A DNA stretch of 6,775 nt from CAZBQG01 sp964493945 (GCA_964493945.1 CAZBQG010000239.1:1-6775); one strand, 5' to 3'. Counted from the stretch's first letter, positions 1 through 6,530 are shown. Notes: generated by a model from the sequence alone, not told the origin. Numbers and translations are program-made.

Positions 1-63
1 TCCATCGGTATGCGTGAATGGGCCCATCGGTGATTCTTTTTGGGAATTGGTATTAATTCGCCT

Positions 64-100
64 TTCCTACCCCACCAAATCATATTCAAAGGGGTGGGAA
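64..100. repeat. Inverted repeat, 10-bp arms
   Basis: TTCCTACCCC (64-73) pairs with GGGGTGGGAA (91-100) with a single T:G wobble and a 17-base A/T-rich loop. No T-run follows on either strand, so it is not a standard intrinsic terminator. It could be a terminator of another kind for the gene to the left, or an operator. Seen directly; its function is unknown. Confidence 0.4.
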
Positions 101-224
101 TGGCAATAGTTTTGATCAAATTAGATGGATTAAACGGCAAAACAATTGAGCGGGCGCCTGGGCTGGATCATGGCCTAGATTATGGGGACCTTGCCTGAAA
201 ACTGTTTTTGCCTTAATCTGTAGC

Positions 225-246
225 GGAGTCAGGGAGGCGGGACTCC
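225..246. repeat. Short perfect inverted repeat in the slt leader
   Basis: GGAGTC (225-230) and GACTCC (241-246) form a perfect 6-bp stem with a purine-rich 10-base loop (AGGGAGGCGG). It lies about 54 bases before the slt ATG. There is no T-run after it. A small 5'-UTR hairpin or a protein-binding site is possible, and so is chance. Confidence 0.25.
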
Positions 247-299
247 AACAGTTTAATCAATAAAAACGGCTTTTGAGGGAACGCGGCAAACTCATATTC

Positions 300-2159
300 A
301 TGGCTTTTCACTCTTTATCAAAACTCATGTTCCGGGCCGCGTTATGCATGGCGCTCGGCCTGCCGGCAGCGGCGGGGGCCGATGAGGCCGGACCGCAGAC
401 GGCCTTGCTTGAGCCGGGTCTGCCACGCGATCTCAAGACCGTGCAATTGCCGCCCATGCTTTCGGCACCGGATGCCAGCCGCTACCGGGTTATTTTTAGG
501 TTGCAGAAGGAAGGCGACTGGAAAGCTGCGCGGCGCATCATTGCCAAGCTAAAAAATCCGATCCTCATGGGTCACATCCTGGCCCAGCGCTATCTTCATC
601 CGACCAAATACCGCTCCCGTTACAAGGAACTGAAGGGGTGGATGGCCAAATATGCCGATCACCCCCAGGCCCGACAGATCTACAAGCTGGCCTTGCGCCG
701 CCGGCCCCGCAACTGGCGTAAACCCAAACCGCCGGAAGTGGACCGCAGAGCGGCGATCGAGCGCCAGGCCCGCCAGGCCGCCCGCCAGACCAATGGGGTA
801 TCCAAAACCAACAAGTTCCGAAAACGGCTGAGCCGCGGCCAGCGCCGGGCCGCGCGCCAACATAAGCGGAAACTCCGCTGGTATCTGCGCAAGGGCTGGA
901 CCAAGGCGGCAAAAAAGCTTCTCGGCCGCAAGGATGTGCGTAAACTTTTCAGCAACGCCGGCTACGACCGGGAACGGGCCCGCCTGGGTGCGGGCTATTA
1001 TGCCGCCGGGCGCGATAAATGGGCCCTGGATTGGGCCGGCAAGGCGGCCAAAAGATCCGGTGATGTTCTGCCCCAGGCCAACTGGACGGCGGGGCTGGCT
1101 GCCTGGCGCCTGGAACGGTTTGAACTGGCGCGCAGCTATTTCGCGCGCATTGCCAAAGCATCCGGTTCGTCGGCCTGGCTGCAATCCGCCGGTGCCTATT
1201 GGGCGGCCAGGGCCAGCCTCAAGGCCCACCGCCCGGCCGAGGTCAATGGCCATCTTAACCGTGCCGCATCTTATTCCAGGACCTTTTACGGCATGCTGGC
1301 CCGGCGCCAGTTGGGCCTGGAAATGAAATTCGATTGGGCGCCGCCCCCCCTGCCACGCGACACCGTGGAAGCCCTGACAGCCGCACCCGGCGGCAGGCGG
1401 GCGGTGACGTTGCTGAGCATCGGCAAGGACCATATGGCGGAACGTGAATTGCGCCTGTTGTTCAACCGGGCGACGCCAGAGCTGAACAGCGCCATGCTCG
1501 CCCTGGCCGACCGCGCCAACATGCCGTCCCTAGCCATGCGGCTCAGCGATATGCTGGTCCAGACCGGGACCAGTTTTCACGATTCGACGGCCTACCCCGT
1601 GCCCCGGCTGGCGCTGGGCAAGGCCGAACGGGTGGATCTGGCCCTTTTGCTGGCCCTCATCCGCCAGGAATCCAGGTTTAATCCCCGCGCCAAAAGCCAT
1701 GCAGGTGCGCGTGGCTTGATGCAGATCATGCCGCGTACGGCCAGTTTTCTGGCCCGGGACCGGCGCTACAGGGGGCGCAAAAGAAGCATGCTTTTCGATC
1801 CCGGCACCAATATTGCCCTGGGTCAGAAATACATAAATATCCTGCTCCACGAGCCCCATGTGAAGGGTGATCTGTTGCGCTTTGCCATGGCCTGGAACGG
1901 CGGACCGGGAAATTTGCGGAAATGGCAAAGGAAGGTGCGTCACCAGAACGATCCTCTTTTGTTCATCGAAAGCATCCCGCTCCGGGAAACGCGCAATTTC
2001 GTGGAACGGGTGCTGACCAATTACTGGATCTACCGCATGCGGTTCGGCCTGCCGACGCCGTCGCTGGACGCCGTTGCGACCGGCGGCAAGCCCATTCACC
2101 GCCAGCATCTTGGTGGCCCGGATTTTCAGGTGGCGAGAGATGAGCCAAGTCACCGGTGA
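300..2159 (+). CDS. slt: Periplasmic soluble lytic murein transglycosylase (Slt70-like)
   Basis: Predicted to cleave the MurNAc-GlcNAc bond of peptidoglycan to a 1,6-anhydro product in the periplasm. The 619-residue product begins with a good Sec signal peptide: a hydrophobic core around residues 9-21 and an AAAGA cleavage site before D28. Residues about 30-430 are helical repeats rich in A, L, W and R, like the superhelical U/L domains of Slt70. The GH23 catalytic domain is at about 440-600: LIRQESRFNP with catalytic E457, then GARGLMQIMP, AMAWNGGPGNL (529-539) and NYWIYRMRFG. Length is typical for the family. The ATG at 300 is chosen because it gives the signal peptide; a TTG at 273 would add nine residues and an ATG at 327 would remove most of the n-region. 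None has a clear Shine-Dalgarno sequence. A segment near residues 115-215 is unusually rich in K and R. The 3' end overlaps moaB by 20 bases. Confidence 0.93.
   Translation: MAFHSLSKLMFRAALCMALGLPAAAGADEAGPQTALLEPGLPRDLKTVQLPPMLSAPDASRYRVIFRLQKEGDWKAARRIIAKLKNPILMGHILAQRYLHPTKYRSRYKELKGWMAKYADHPQARQIYKLALRRRPRNWRKPKPPEVDRRAAIERQARQAARQTNGVSKTNKFRKRLSRGQRRAARQHKRKLRWYLRKGWTKAAKKLLGRKDVRKLFSNAGYDRERARLGAGYYAAGRDKWALDWAGKAAKRSGDVLPQANWTAGLAAWRLERFELARSYFARIAKASGSSAWLQSAGAYWAARASLKAHRPAEVNGHLNRAASYSRTFYGMLARRQLGLEMKFDWAPPPLPRDTVEALTAAPGGRRAVTLLSIGKDHMAERELRLLFNRATPELNSAMLALADRANMPSLAMRLSDMLVQTGTSFHDSTAYPVPRLALGKAERVDLALLLALIRQESRFNPRAKSHAGARGLMQIMPRTASFLARDRRYRGRKRSMLFDPGTNIALGQKYINILLHEPHVKGDLLRFAMAWNGGPGNLRKWQRKVRHQNDPLLFIESIPLRETRNFVERVLTNYWIYRMRFGLPTPSLDAVATGGKPIHRQHLGGPDFQVARDEPSHR
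2128..2133 (+). promoter_or_regulatory. Ribosome binding site of moaB inside slt
   Basis: AGGTGG lies 6 bases before the ATG at 2140, within the last codons of slt. It decides the moaB start in favour of 2140 over the upstream in-frame ATG at 2074, which has no such site and would add 22 residues foreign to the family. Confidence 0.6.
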
Positions 2160-2670
2160 GCGGGATTTCCTGCCCGTCAATATTGCCGTCCTGACGGTAT
2201 CGGACAGCCGTACGCCCGAAGATGACAGATCGGGCGATGTGCTGGTCGACCGGCTTGAAGCGACCGGCCATAAGCTGGCCGACAGGGCTATCGTCAAGGA
2301 TGAAATTCCGGTCATCACCGCCCAGCTCAGGAAATGGATATCGGACGCCAATGTGGATGTGGTGATCTCCACCGGCGGCACCGGGGTCACCGGGCGCGAC
2401 GTGACGCCCGAGGCCTTCGCGGAGGTCTATGACAAGGAAATCGCCGGCTTTGGCGAATTGTTTCGCATGCTGAGTTTCGAGAAAATCGGCACCTCGACGA
2501 TCCAGTCCCGGGCGACGGCCGGGGTGGCGGGCGGCACCTATCTGTTTGCCCTTCCGGGGTCCCCCGGCGCCTGCAAGGACGGCTGGGACGATATCCTGGT
2601 TCACCAGTTGGATTATCGCTTCAAGCCCTGTAATTTCGTCGAACTCATGCCCCGGTTGACCGAAAAATAA
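2140..2670 (+). CDS. moaB: Molybdenum cofactor biosynthesis protein B (MoaB/MogA family)
   Basis: Cytoplasmic protein of the MoaB/MogA family, which acts on molybdopterin (adenylylation in family members that have been studied) in molybdenum cofactor synthesis. The 176-residue product has the usual length and fold signature: NIAVLTVSDSR near residues 14-24, the molybdopterin-binding STGGTGVTGRDVTPEA at 77-92, and the closing ALPGSPGACKDGWDDIL at 137-152. FRMLSFEKIGT (108-118) matches the MoaB helix between them. The start at 2140 has a good ribosome site and lies 20 bases inside the end of slt, so translation is probably coupled to slt. Its 3' end overlaps the convergent transferase gene by 26 bases. 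No other molybdopterin gene lies in the window. MogA is the alternative name, but the short single-domain form and the motif spacing fit MoaB better. Confidence 0.93.
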   Translation: MSQVTGERDFLPVNIAVLTVSDSRTPEDDRSGDVLVDRLEATGHKLADRAIVKDEIPVITAQLRKWISDANVDVVISTGGTGVTGRDVTPEAFAEVYDKEIAGFGELFRMLSFEKIGTSTIQSRATAGVAGGTYLFALPGSPGACKDGWDDILVHQLDYRFKPCNFVELMPRLTEK

Positions 2671-3265
2671 TTTCACGCCGCCACTTCCAATAAGCGCCGG
2701 GCTCGTCGATATCTTCCAGGACCTCCAACATGACGGGCTCGTCCCCGGGGTCCAGATTGGCCATCGTGTCGCGCAAGGCATGGGGGCCCGACCAGCGCAC
2801 ACCCAGGAAAATATCCACCAGCCGGGGCCTGCGCCGAAGCCCCACCAGCCAATATCCACCATCCGCAGAGGGGCCGAATACTGATGTGTTTGAGCCCAAG
2901 GCCCGGAAGGCCTCAGCAATATGGCTCCGCTGGATGCCCGGTATGTCGCTACCGATGATGACCACCGGCCCGGGCTCCATTTGGGCCATGACGCGCCCCA
3001 TGCGCTGGCCAAGATCACCCCTTCCCTGCCCCAGGCGCGGGCAATCTCCGGGCAGACCCCAGCCTCCCGCCCGGGCGGCATCGGGGGTGACCGCCAAACT
3101 CAGGCGCCAACGCCCGCCGCCCTTCAGCCGGCGCACCAGACAGGCCAGATTTTGCCGCTGAAACTGGCAGGCCAGAACCGGCCCGATGCCGGCCGCCAGC
3201 CGCCGTTTGACGCGCCCCATTTGGGCTGCCCTGGTAAACACCACCAGATGATTGGCCAGGCTCAC
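2645..3265 (-). CDS. TIGR04282-type glycosyltransferase (DUF2064)
   Basis: A 206-residue nucleotidyl/glycosyl-transferase-fold protein of the DUF2064 family, called rSAM/selenodomain-associated transferase 1 and also arsenosugar-biosynthesis glycosyltransferase. Motifs seen: HLVVFTRAAQMGRVKRRLAAGIG at the start (family form F-x-R-x-P-x-x-G-x-V-K-T-R-L), GRGDLGQRMGRV (81-92), VVIIGSDIPGI (101-111, probable metal/nucleotide site) and FGPSADGGYWLVGL (130-143). The usual P of the first motif is Q15 and the usual T of VKTRL is R21. Translation starts at a GTG whose bases overlap the TGA of the upstream TIGR04283 gene (shared bases 3262-3265), and no Shine-Dalgarno sequence precedes it, so it depends on coupling. 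The last 26 bases overlap moaB tail to tail. Family assignment is strong; the actual substrate is not known from the sequence. Confidence 0.88.
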   Translation of the reverse strand: MSLANHLVVFTRAAQMGRVKRRLAAGIGPVLACQFQRQNLACLVRRLKGGGRWRLSLAVTPDAARAGGWGLPGDCPRLGQGRGDLGQRMGRVMAQMEPGPVVIIGSDIPGIQRSHIAEAFRALGSNTSVFGPSADGGYWLVGLRRRPRLVDIFLGVRWSGPHALRDTMANLDPGDEPVMLEVLEDIDEPGAYWKWRREIIFRSTGA

Positions 3266-3942
3266 TGATAGAGCCGCCCGATAAGGTGGGGCGGAATCCC
3301 CGCAAAAAATAAAGTGAGACAGGCCAAATTACGCAAGGGACGAAGATAATAGCCTCCGTCGCGAAACCGAACCGCCGAAGTCACCGCCCCGACGGGAAGA
3401 TAGTCCAGCCGCCGCCGGCCGATGCGCCGGATGATGTCCACATCCTCAAATAGCGGCAAGGGCCTGAAACCACCCAGCGCATCATAAAAATGCCGAGACA
3501 TAAGCAGTCCCTGATCGCCATAGGGCAGACCCAGACGGCGGCAACGCCAATCCACCATGGCTTCCAGGCGCCTAGCGGCGGGAGATGGATCATCCAATTG
3601 GAAACGAAAGACGGCGGCCCGCGCCCCTGCATTGGGCCCAGCCCAGAACCCGGCCACCGCATCCGCCCAGCCATCCTCCAGACTGGTATCGGCATGTAGA
3701 AACAAAAGCCATTCTCCCGTGGCGGCGCGGGCGCCGGCGGCCAGTTGGGCACCCCGCCCCCGGGGCGTGCGGACAAGCCGGGCGCCGGCCCGGTGGGCGA
3801 CGGCCATGGTCGCATCGCTGGAGCCGCCATCGACAACGATGATTTCCCTGTCCAACCCACCAACGCGCAATTTGTCCAGGCACGGCGCCAATGTAGGGGC
3901 CGCCTGCCAAGTGGGAATGACGATGCTGAGCAATTCGGGCAT
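3262..3942 (-). CDS. TIGR04283-type family 2 glycosyltransferase
   Basis: A 226-residue GT-A fold family 2 transferase, the usual partner of TIGR04282 (rSAM/selenodomain-associated transferase 2, also arsenosugar-biosynthesis glycosyltransferase). Seen in order: SIVIPTWQ (6-13), EIIVVDGGSSDAT (33-45), TPRGRGAQLAAGA (59-71), WLLFLHADTSLEDGW (78-92, the HAD metal-binding motif), YGDQGLLMSR (141-150), FEDVDIIRRI (165-174), and a short hydrophobic C-terminus (NLACLTLFFAGIPPHLIG) that may touch the membrane. The start codon ATG at 3942-3940 begins the conserved N-terminus. The best Shine-Dalgarno-like bases (GTAGG, 3956-3960) are 13 bases upstream, which is far, while TATAGT (3949-3954) sits only 6 bases before the ATG. 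It is the first gene of a two-gene reverse operon. No arsM, arsS or other arsenic gene is in the window, so the product sugar is unknown. Confidence 0.9.
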   Translation of the reverse strand: MPELLSIVIPTWQAAPTLAPCLDKLRVGGLDREIIVVDGGSSDATMAVAHRAGARLVRTPRGRGAQLAAGARAATGEWLLFLHADTSLEDGWADAVAGFWAGPNAGARAAVFRFQLDDPSPAARRLEAMVDWRCRRLGLPYGDQGLLMSRHFYDALGGFRPLPLFEDVDIIRRIGRRRLDYLPVGAVTSAVRFRDGGYYLRPLRNLACLTLFFAGIPPHLIGRLYQ

Positions 3943-4018
3943 TTAATGACTATAGCCTACTTTGCCCAAGCCGCCGATTAGGTTAGGTTTGGGGCATTCA
4001 GGCTTAGGAGAGAAATAG
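3943..4018. promoter_or_regulatory. Divergent spacer between the transferase pair and the acidic-protein pair
   Basis: A 76-base spacer that must hold both divergent promoters or their ends. On the minus strand TATAGT (3949-3954) is a plausible -10 hexamer six bases before the transferase ATG, which would start transcription at or near the start codon, but no good -35 is present. On the plus strand TTAGG occurs three times (3978-3982, 3983-3987, 4004-4008), two in tandem and one in the ribosome site. Whether these bind a regulator is unknown. Confidence 0.35.
4006..4010 (+). promoter_or_regulatory. Ribosome binding site of the acidic protein
   Basis: AGGAG, 8 bases before the first of two adjacent ATG codons (4019 and 4022). 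The spacing favours 4019. Confidence 0.65.
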
Positions 4019-4534
4019 ATGATGGCCGACTTGAACCGGGACGAATTTATCCAACTGCTGGAAAAGCTGGGCGATGAGGGGGACGAGAACGTGCTCAGCG
4101 CGGCCCGCGATATACATGCCTGGATCACCGTATCTGGCATGGGGTGGGACGATCTTCTTGTCCCCGAACAAGGCGAAGAGGAGGAAGTAGAAGAAGTACC
4201 CGAGCCCAGGGAAGATGAAGATCTGGGCGAGGATAATGATGAAGAGGAGAACCTGGACGAGGATTTGGGTGAAGATTTAGGCGAGGACCTGGACGAGGAC
4301 CTGGACGACGAGCCTGATGACGAGTCGGAGGAAGATGCCGGCCCAACTCAGCTCACCAGCGAAGAACGGGATGAAGCGGAAGCGCTGATCGCCCAGATCA
4401 TGAAAAAGTCCTCTTCGGCCTCCACCAAGAAAGAATTGGAGGGTTATCAGGAGGATCTGGATGAAGATGAGTTCGAGATGAGTGACTTGAAATATCTGCG
4501 CGCCCTCAACCAACGCCTGACCGGATCTTCCTGA
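4019..4534 (+). CDS. Highly acidic protein of unknown function
   Basis: A 171-residue cytoplasmic protein in three parts; no enzyme motif is recognised. Residues 1-48 are a compact helical segment (FIQLLEKLGDEGDENVLSAARDIHAWI, then GMGWDDLLVP) that resembles the 'LLxxLGSxxDGEVLAAARAL...GLxWxDL' N-terminus seen in many small alphaproteobacterial proteins. Residues about 49-108 are almost entirely D and E, with four-residue LGED/LDED repeats. Residues 112-168 (LTSEERDEAEALIAQIMKK through SDLKYLRALNQRL) look folded again, with helix-forming A, L, K and E. No signal peptide, membrane segment or cysteine is present. The gene has a good ribosome site and is followed after 10 bases by the DUF952 gene, so the two are probably one operon. 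The acidic linker could bind cations or basic proteins, but this is a guess. Confidence 0.85.
   Translation: MMADLNRDEFIQLLEKLGDEGDENVLSAARDIHAWITVSGMGWDDLLVPEQGEEEEVEEVPEPREDEDLGEDNDEEENLDEDLGEDLGEDLDEDLDDEPDDESEEDAGPTQLTSEERDEAEALIAQIMKKSSSASTKKELEGYQEDLDEDEFEMSDLKYLRALNQRLTGSS
4253..4312 (+). repeat. Five-copy 12-bp in-frame tandem repeat in the acidic tract
   Basis: Five consecutive 12-base units (4253, 4265, 4277, 4289, 4301) encode LDED, LGED, LGED, LDED and LDDE. A sixth related unit (LGED) is at 4223-4234. Copies differ at third positions (CTG/TTG/TTA, GAC/GGT/GGC, GAG/GAA), so the repeat is not freshly expanded. The unit keeps frame, so copy-number change would lengthen or shorten only the acidic linker. 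Confidence 0.8.
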
Positions 4535-4536
4535 GG
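4532..4536 (+). promoter_or_regulatory. Ribosome binding site supporting the CTG start
   Basis: TGAGG begins within the TGA stop codon of the acidic-protein gene and ends 8 bases before the CTG at 4545. The close coupling between the two genes could help initiation at a weak start codon. Confidence 0.45.
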
Positions 4537-4544
4537 CGCCAGCC

Positions 4545-4889
4545 CTGGCCGAACTGATTTATCATATTTGCCGCCACTCCGAATGGGAGGCCGCCGGCAA
4601 ACTGGGCCATTATGGTGGCTCCACGCAGGACGCCCGCGACGGCTTCATCCACTTTTCGGCCCGGGATCAGGTTGAGGCCAGCGCCGCCAAGCACCGGGCG
4701 GGGCAGACGGGGCTGATTCTGCTGGGCGTTGACCCGGAACTTTTGGGTGAGGCGCTGAAATGGGAGCCCTCCCGGGGCGGCCAATTATTCCCCCATCTAT
4801 ATGGCGAGCTGCCTCTGGGCGCGGTGGTCAGCGCCACCCCGTTGGAGCTGGGCGAAGATGGCCGGCATCTGTTTCCCAAAGATTTCTAA
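4545..4889 (+). CDS. DUF952 family protein, apparent CTG start
   Basis: A 114-residue protein that I recognise as DUF952 (PF06108). The frame reads AELIYHICRHSEWEAAG near the start, then GGSTQDARDGFIHFSA (24-39), DQVEASAAKH (41-50), GLILLGVDPELLG (56-68), LKWEPSRGGQLFPHLYG (71-87) and LELGEDGRHLFPKDF at the end; these are the family blocks in full length and order. The family's biochemistry is not established; from memory it has been grouped with ADP-ribosyltransferase-like folds, which I cannot verify here. In-frame upstream there is a TGA at 4518-4520 and no ATG, GTG or TTG between it and the conserved IYHI block. The CTG at 4545 stands exactly where family members have their initiator Met and follows GAGG (4533-4536) by 8 bases, so I call it the start. 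ATT codons at 4557 or 4566 are poorer options. The gene follows the acidic-protein gene by 10 bases; its stop interlocks with that of the convergent regulator. Confidence 0.85.
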   Translation: MAELIYHICRHSEWEAAGKLGHYGGSTQDARDGFIHFSARDQVEASAAKHRAGQTGLILLGVDPELLGEALKWEPSRGGQLFPHLYGELPLGAVVSATPLELGEDGRHLFPKDF

Positions 4890-5165
4890 TCTGGCCGGCG
4901 GCAGCAGACCAAAGTCAGATCATCCTCGGTCTGACTGCCGGCGGCCTCGATGATGGGAAGGGCCAGCGCCTCGGCGGTGGGCGCCTTCCCCTGATCACCG
5001 GACAGCTTCCCCGCATAATCGGCGATCCCGGCCTGCCCGGTATTTTCTCCATCCCCGTCCAGAGCTTCCAAAATACCGTCGCTGTAGAGGAACAAGGCGG
5101 GCCCTTTTTCAAAATCCATTTCCCGCTGCTCGTAAAGCGATCCCCTGCGAACGCCTAGCGGTTGG

Positions 5166-5169
5166 CCCC
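5166..5169 (-). other. Frameshift 2 (one extra base) in the phosphatase domain
   Basis: Upstream frame reads GVQAVMAKAG and then leaves the family (PTARRSQG). The frame shifted by one base reads QPLGVRRGSLYEQREM, which continues the SpoIIE domain. The change falls at a run of four C on the plus strand (GGGGCC on the coding strand). Dropping one base of the run gives MAKAGQPLGV, the expected junction. Confidence 0.8.
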
Positions 5170-5588
5170 GCCTTCGCCATGACCGCCTGTACCCCGGATG
5201 GCGAAACAATTACCGGCAAAGGCGCGCCGGAGCTGGCATAGGTAAATTTATTTTGCACCAGATCCACCACCCCCAAAAGCAGAGTGGCATATTGGCCGTT
5301 TGAAAGGATATGGGACAGGCGGTCATTGAGGAATGCCATGCATTGGGACGGATCCGTCATCCGGTCGGCCAGATTGGCCAGCGCGCCCGCCAGCCAGATG
5401 CTCTTGGCCGCGGCGGCGGTTCCCTTTTCAGAAAAATCAGCGATGAAAAGGGCAAGACGGTCCTCACCCAACGGATTAACGCCCCAGAAATCGCCGTCCA
5501 ATTGTTCGCTGGGCTGATAATGATCACTGATCTCCAGACCGTAATCGTGGCCAATTTCCTGTAAATAGGCGGGGGTGGGCAGGAATTG

Positions 5589-5591
5589 CTA
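5589..5591 (-). other. In-frame amber stop between ATPase and phosphatase
   Basis: The coding strand reads GAA ATG CAG TAG CAA TTC CTG CCC, i.e. AAAEMQ-stop-QFLPTPAYLQEIG. Both sides are in the same frame, and both match the normal start of a SpoIIE domain, where related proteins typically read EMQ-x-x-LLP. One substitution (for example CAG to TAG) explains it. If not read through, the product ends before the phosphatase. Confidence 0.85.
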
Positions 5592-6530
5592 CTGCATTTC
5601 GGCTGCCGCGCCCAATTGGCCGGACCAGCCCGGTTTGTCCAATATGTCCGGCGGGGTGCGATCCGCGTCATTTGCCCGCCCGTCGACGCCAACCCAGGCA
5701 ATGATGCCATTGCCCCGGCCCCGGTGGAGCACGCCGTCGAAGCTGATCATATTGGCGAGCGCGATGCCCCGGCCACTGAGCTGCAGCAAACGATCCTCCA
5801 AATCCGTCGAATGGTTCATCCAGTCAAACCCGGCGCCTTCATCCTGAATGCGGAAAACCACATGTTTTTCGTCGCGCTTATAGTGGATCTTGGCCCGGCG
5901 TCCACCGAATTCAGCGGATGACAGGCGCCGCTCTATTTCTTCGGCCAGGCGGTTTTCCTTGATTAGAATTTGTTTTTCTTCCGAGGTTATCGCCAGATTC
6001 CCGTGTTCAACCGCATTGACCATCAATTCGGTAAGACCAATCAATTGTTCGCGCGGGTCCGGGCAAACCAGGCTGAGGGTCGCAGCCATATCGACGGCCT
6101 CGGATTCGGTGCGGAAGAAAAAGCTGCCTTCTTCCAAAAGCCCCATGCTTTGTTCGGTGCGCGATGCCCGCTCCAGAGCCTGGCGGTAGGAGTAATAATC
6201 ATCGATGGCCGAGCGCACCACGGCCAGGAATATCTCCACCTCCAGGGGCCGGGTGAGGAAATAATAGGCGCCAAGCTCCAGACCCCTGGTCAGCGCTTCC
6301 TGGGTGTCGTCGGCGGTCAGGATGATCACCGGAATATCGACATAAGCCGCTTCAGTCTTCATTTTTTCGAGAAATTCGAAACCACCCTTGCGGGGCATAT
6401 TGAGATCCAGAATGAGGGCATCCACCTTACCTTCGGTCTCTTCCAGAAGCTCAAGACCCTCCACGCCATCGCCGGCCATGACCACATCATAGCCGCCGGC
6501 CCTGAGCAATTTATCCAGGAGTTCCCGGTT

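Larger units (their letters stand above)
1..299. other. Leader / intergenic region upstream of slt, no supportable gene
   Basis: No reading frame here has a credible start, ribosome site and family-like protein. On the + strand the first 30 bases read SIGMREWAHR before a TGA at 31-33, which could be the tail of an upstream gene cut by the window edge, but ten residues cannot be assigned. The region is more A/T-rich than the genes and holds two inverted repeats (listed separately). It must contain the slt promoter, but I could not find a convincing -35/-10 pair: TTGATC (112-117) and TAGATT (176-181) are isolated hexamers without a properly spaced partner. Confidence 0.6.

Noticed and set aside
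1..33. C-terminal end of an upstream gene (SIGMREWAHR, stop at 31-33)
   Set aside because: Ten residues with no recognisable motif do not support a gene call; a minus-strand ATG at 25-27 is equally short.
64..100. Intrinsic terminator at the 64-100 inverted repeat
   Set aside because: The loop is long and there is no T-run after either arm.
549..1433. Long minus-strand open frame of 294 codons opposite slt
   Set aside because: It lies entirely antisense to a well supported slt, its translation is low-complexity G/P/A/R with no family motif, and such shadow frames are expected at this base composition.
1530..3081. Long minus-strand frames opposite slt and moaB (ending at 1530 and 1963)
   Set aside because: They run antisense through conserved slt and moaB motifs and show no family signature, apart from the part of the second that is a wrong-frame copy of the TIGR04282 gene.
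2730..3161. Plus-strand frames opposite the transferase pair
   Set aside because: The minus-strand frames carry the recognisable GT motifs; the plus-strand products are proline/arginine-rich shadow translations.
4760..5158. Plus-strand frame of 132 codons across the end of the DUF952 gene
   Set aside because: It overlaps DUF952 in another frame and then runs antisense to the phosphatase domain; no family motif.
5586..5594. Programmed amber readthrough, since CAG-TAG-CAA resembles the viral leaky-stop context
   Set aside because: That context is known from plant viruses and eukaryotic ribosomes; with two frameshifts in the same gene, mutation or sequence error is simpler.
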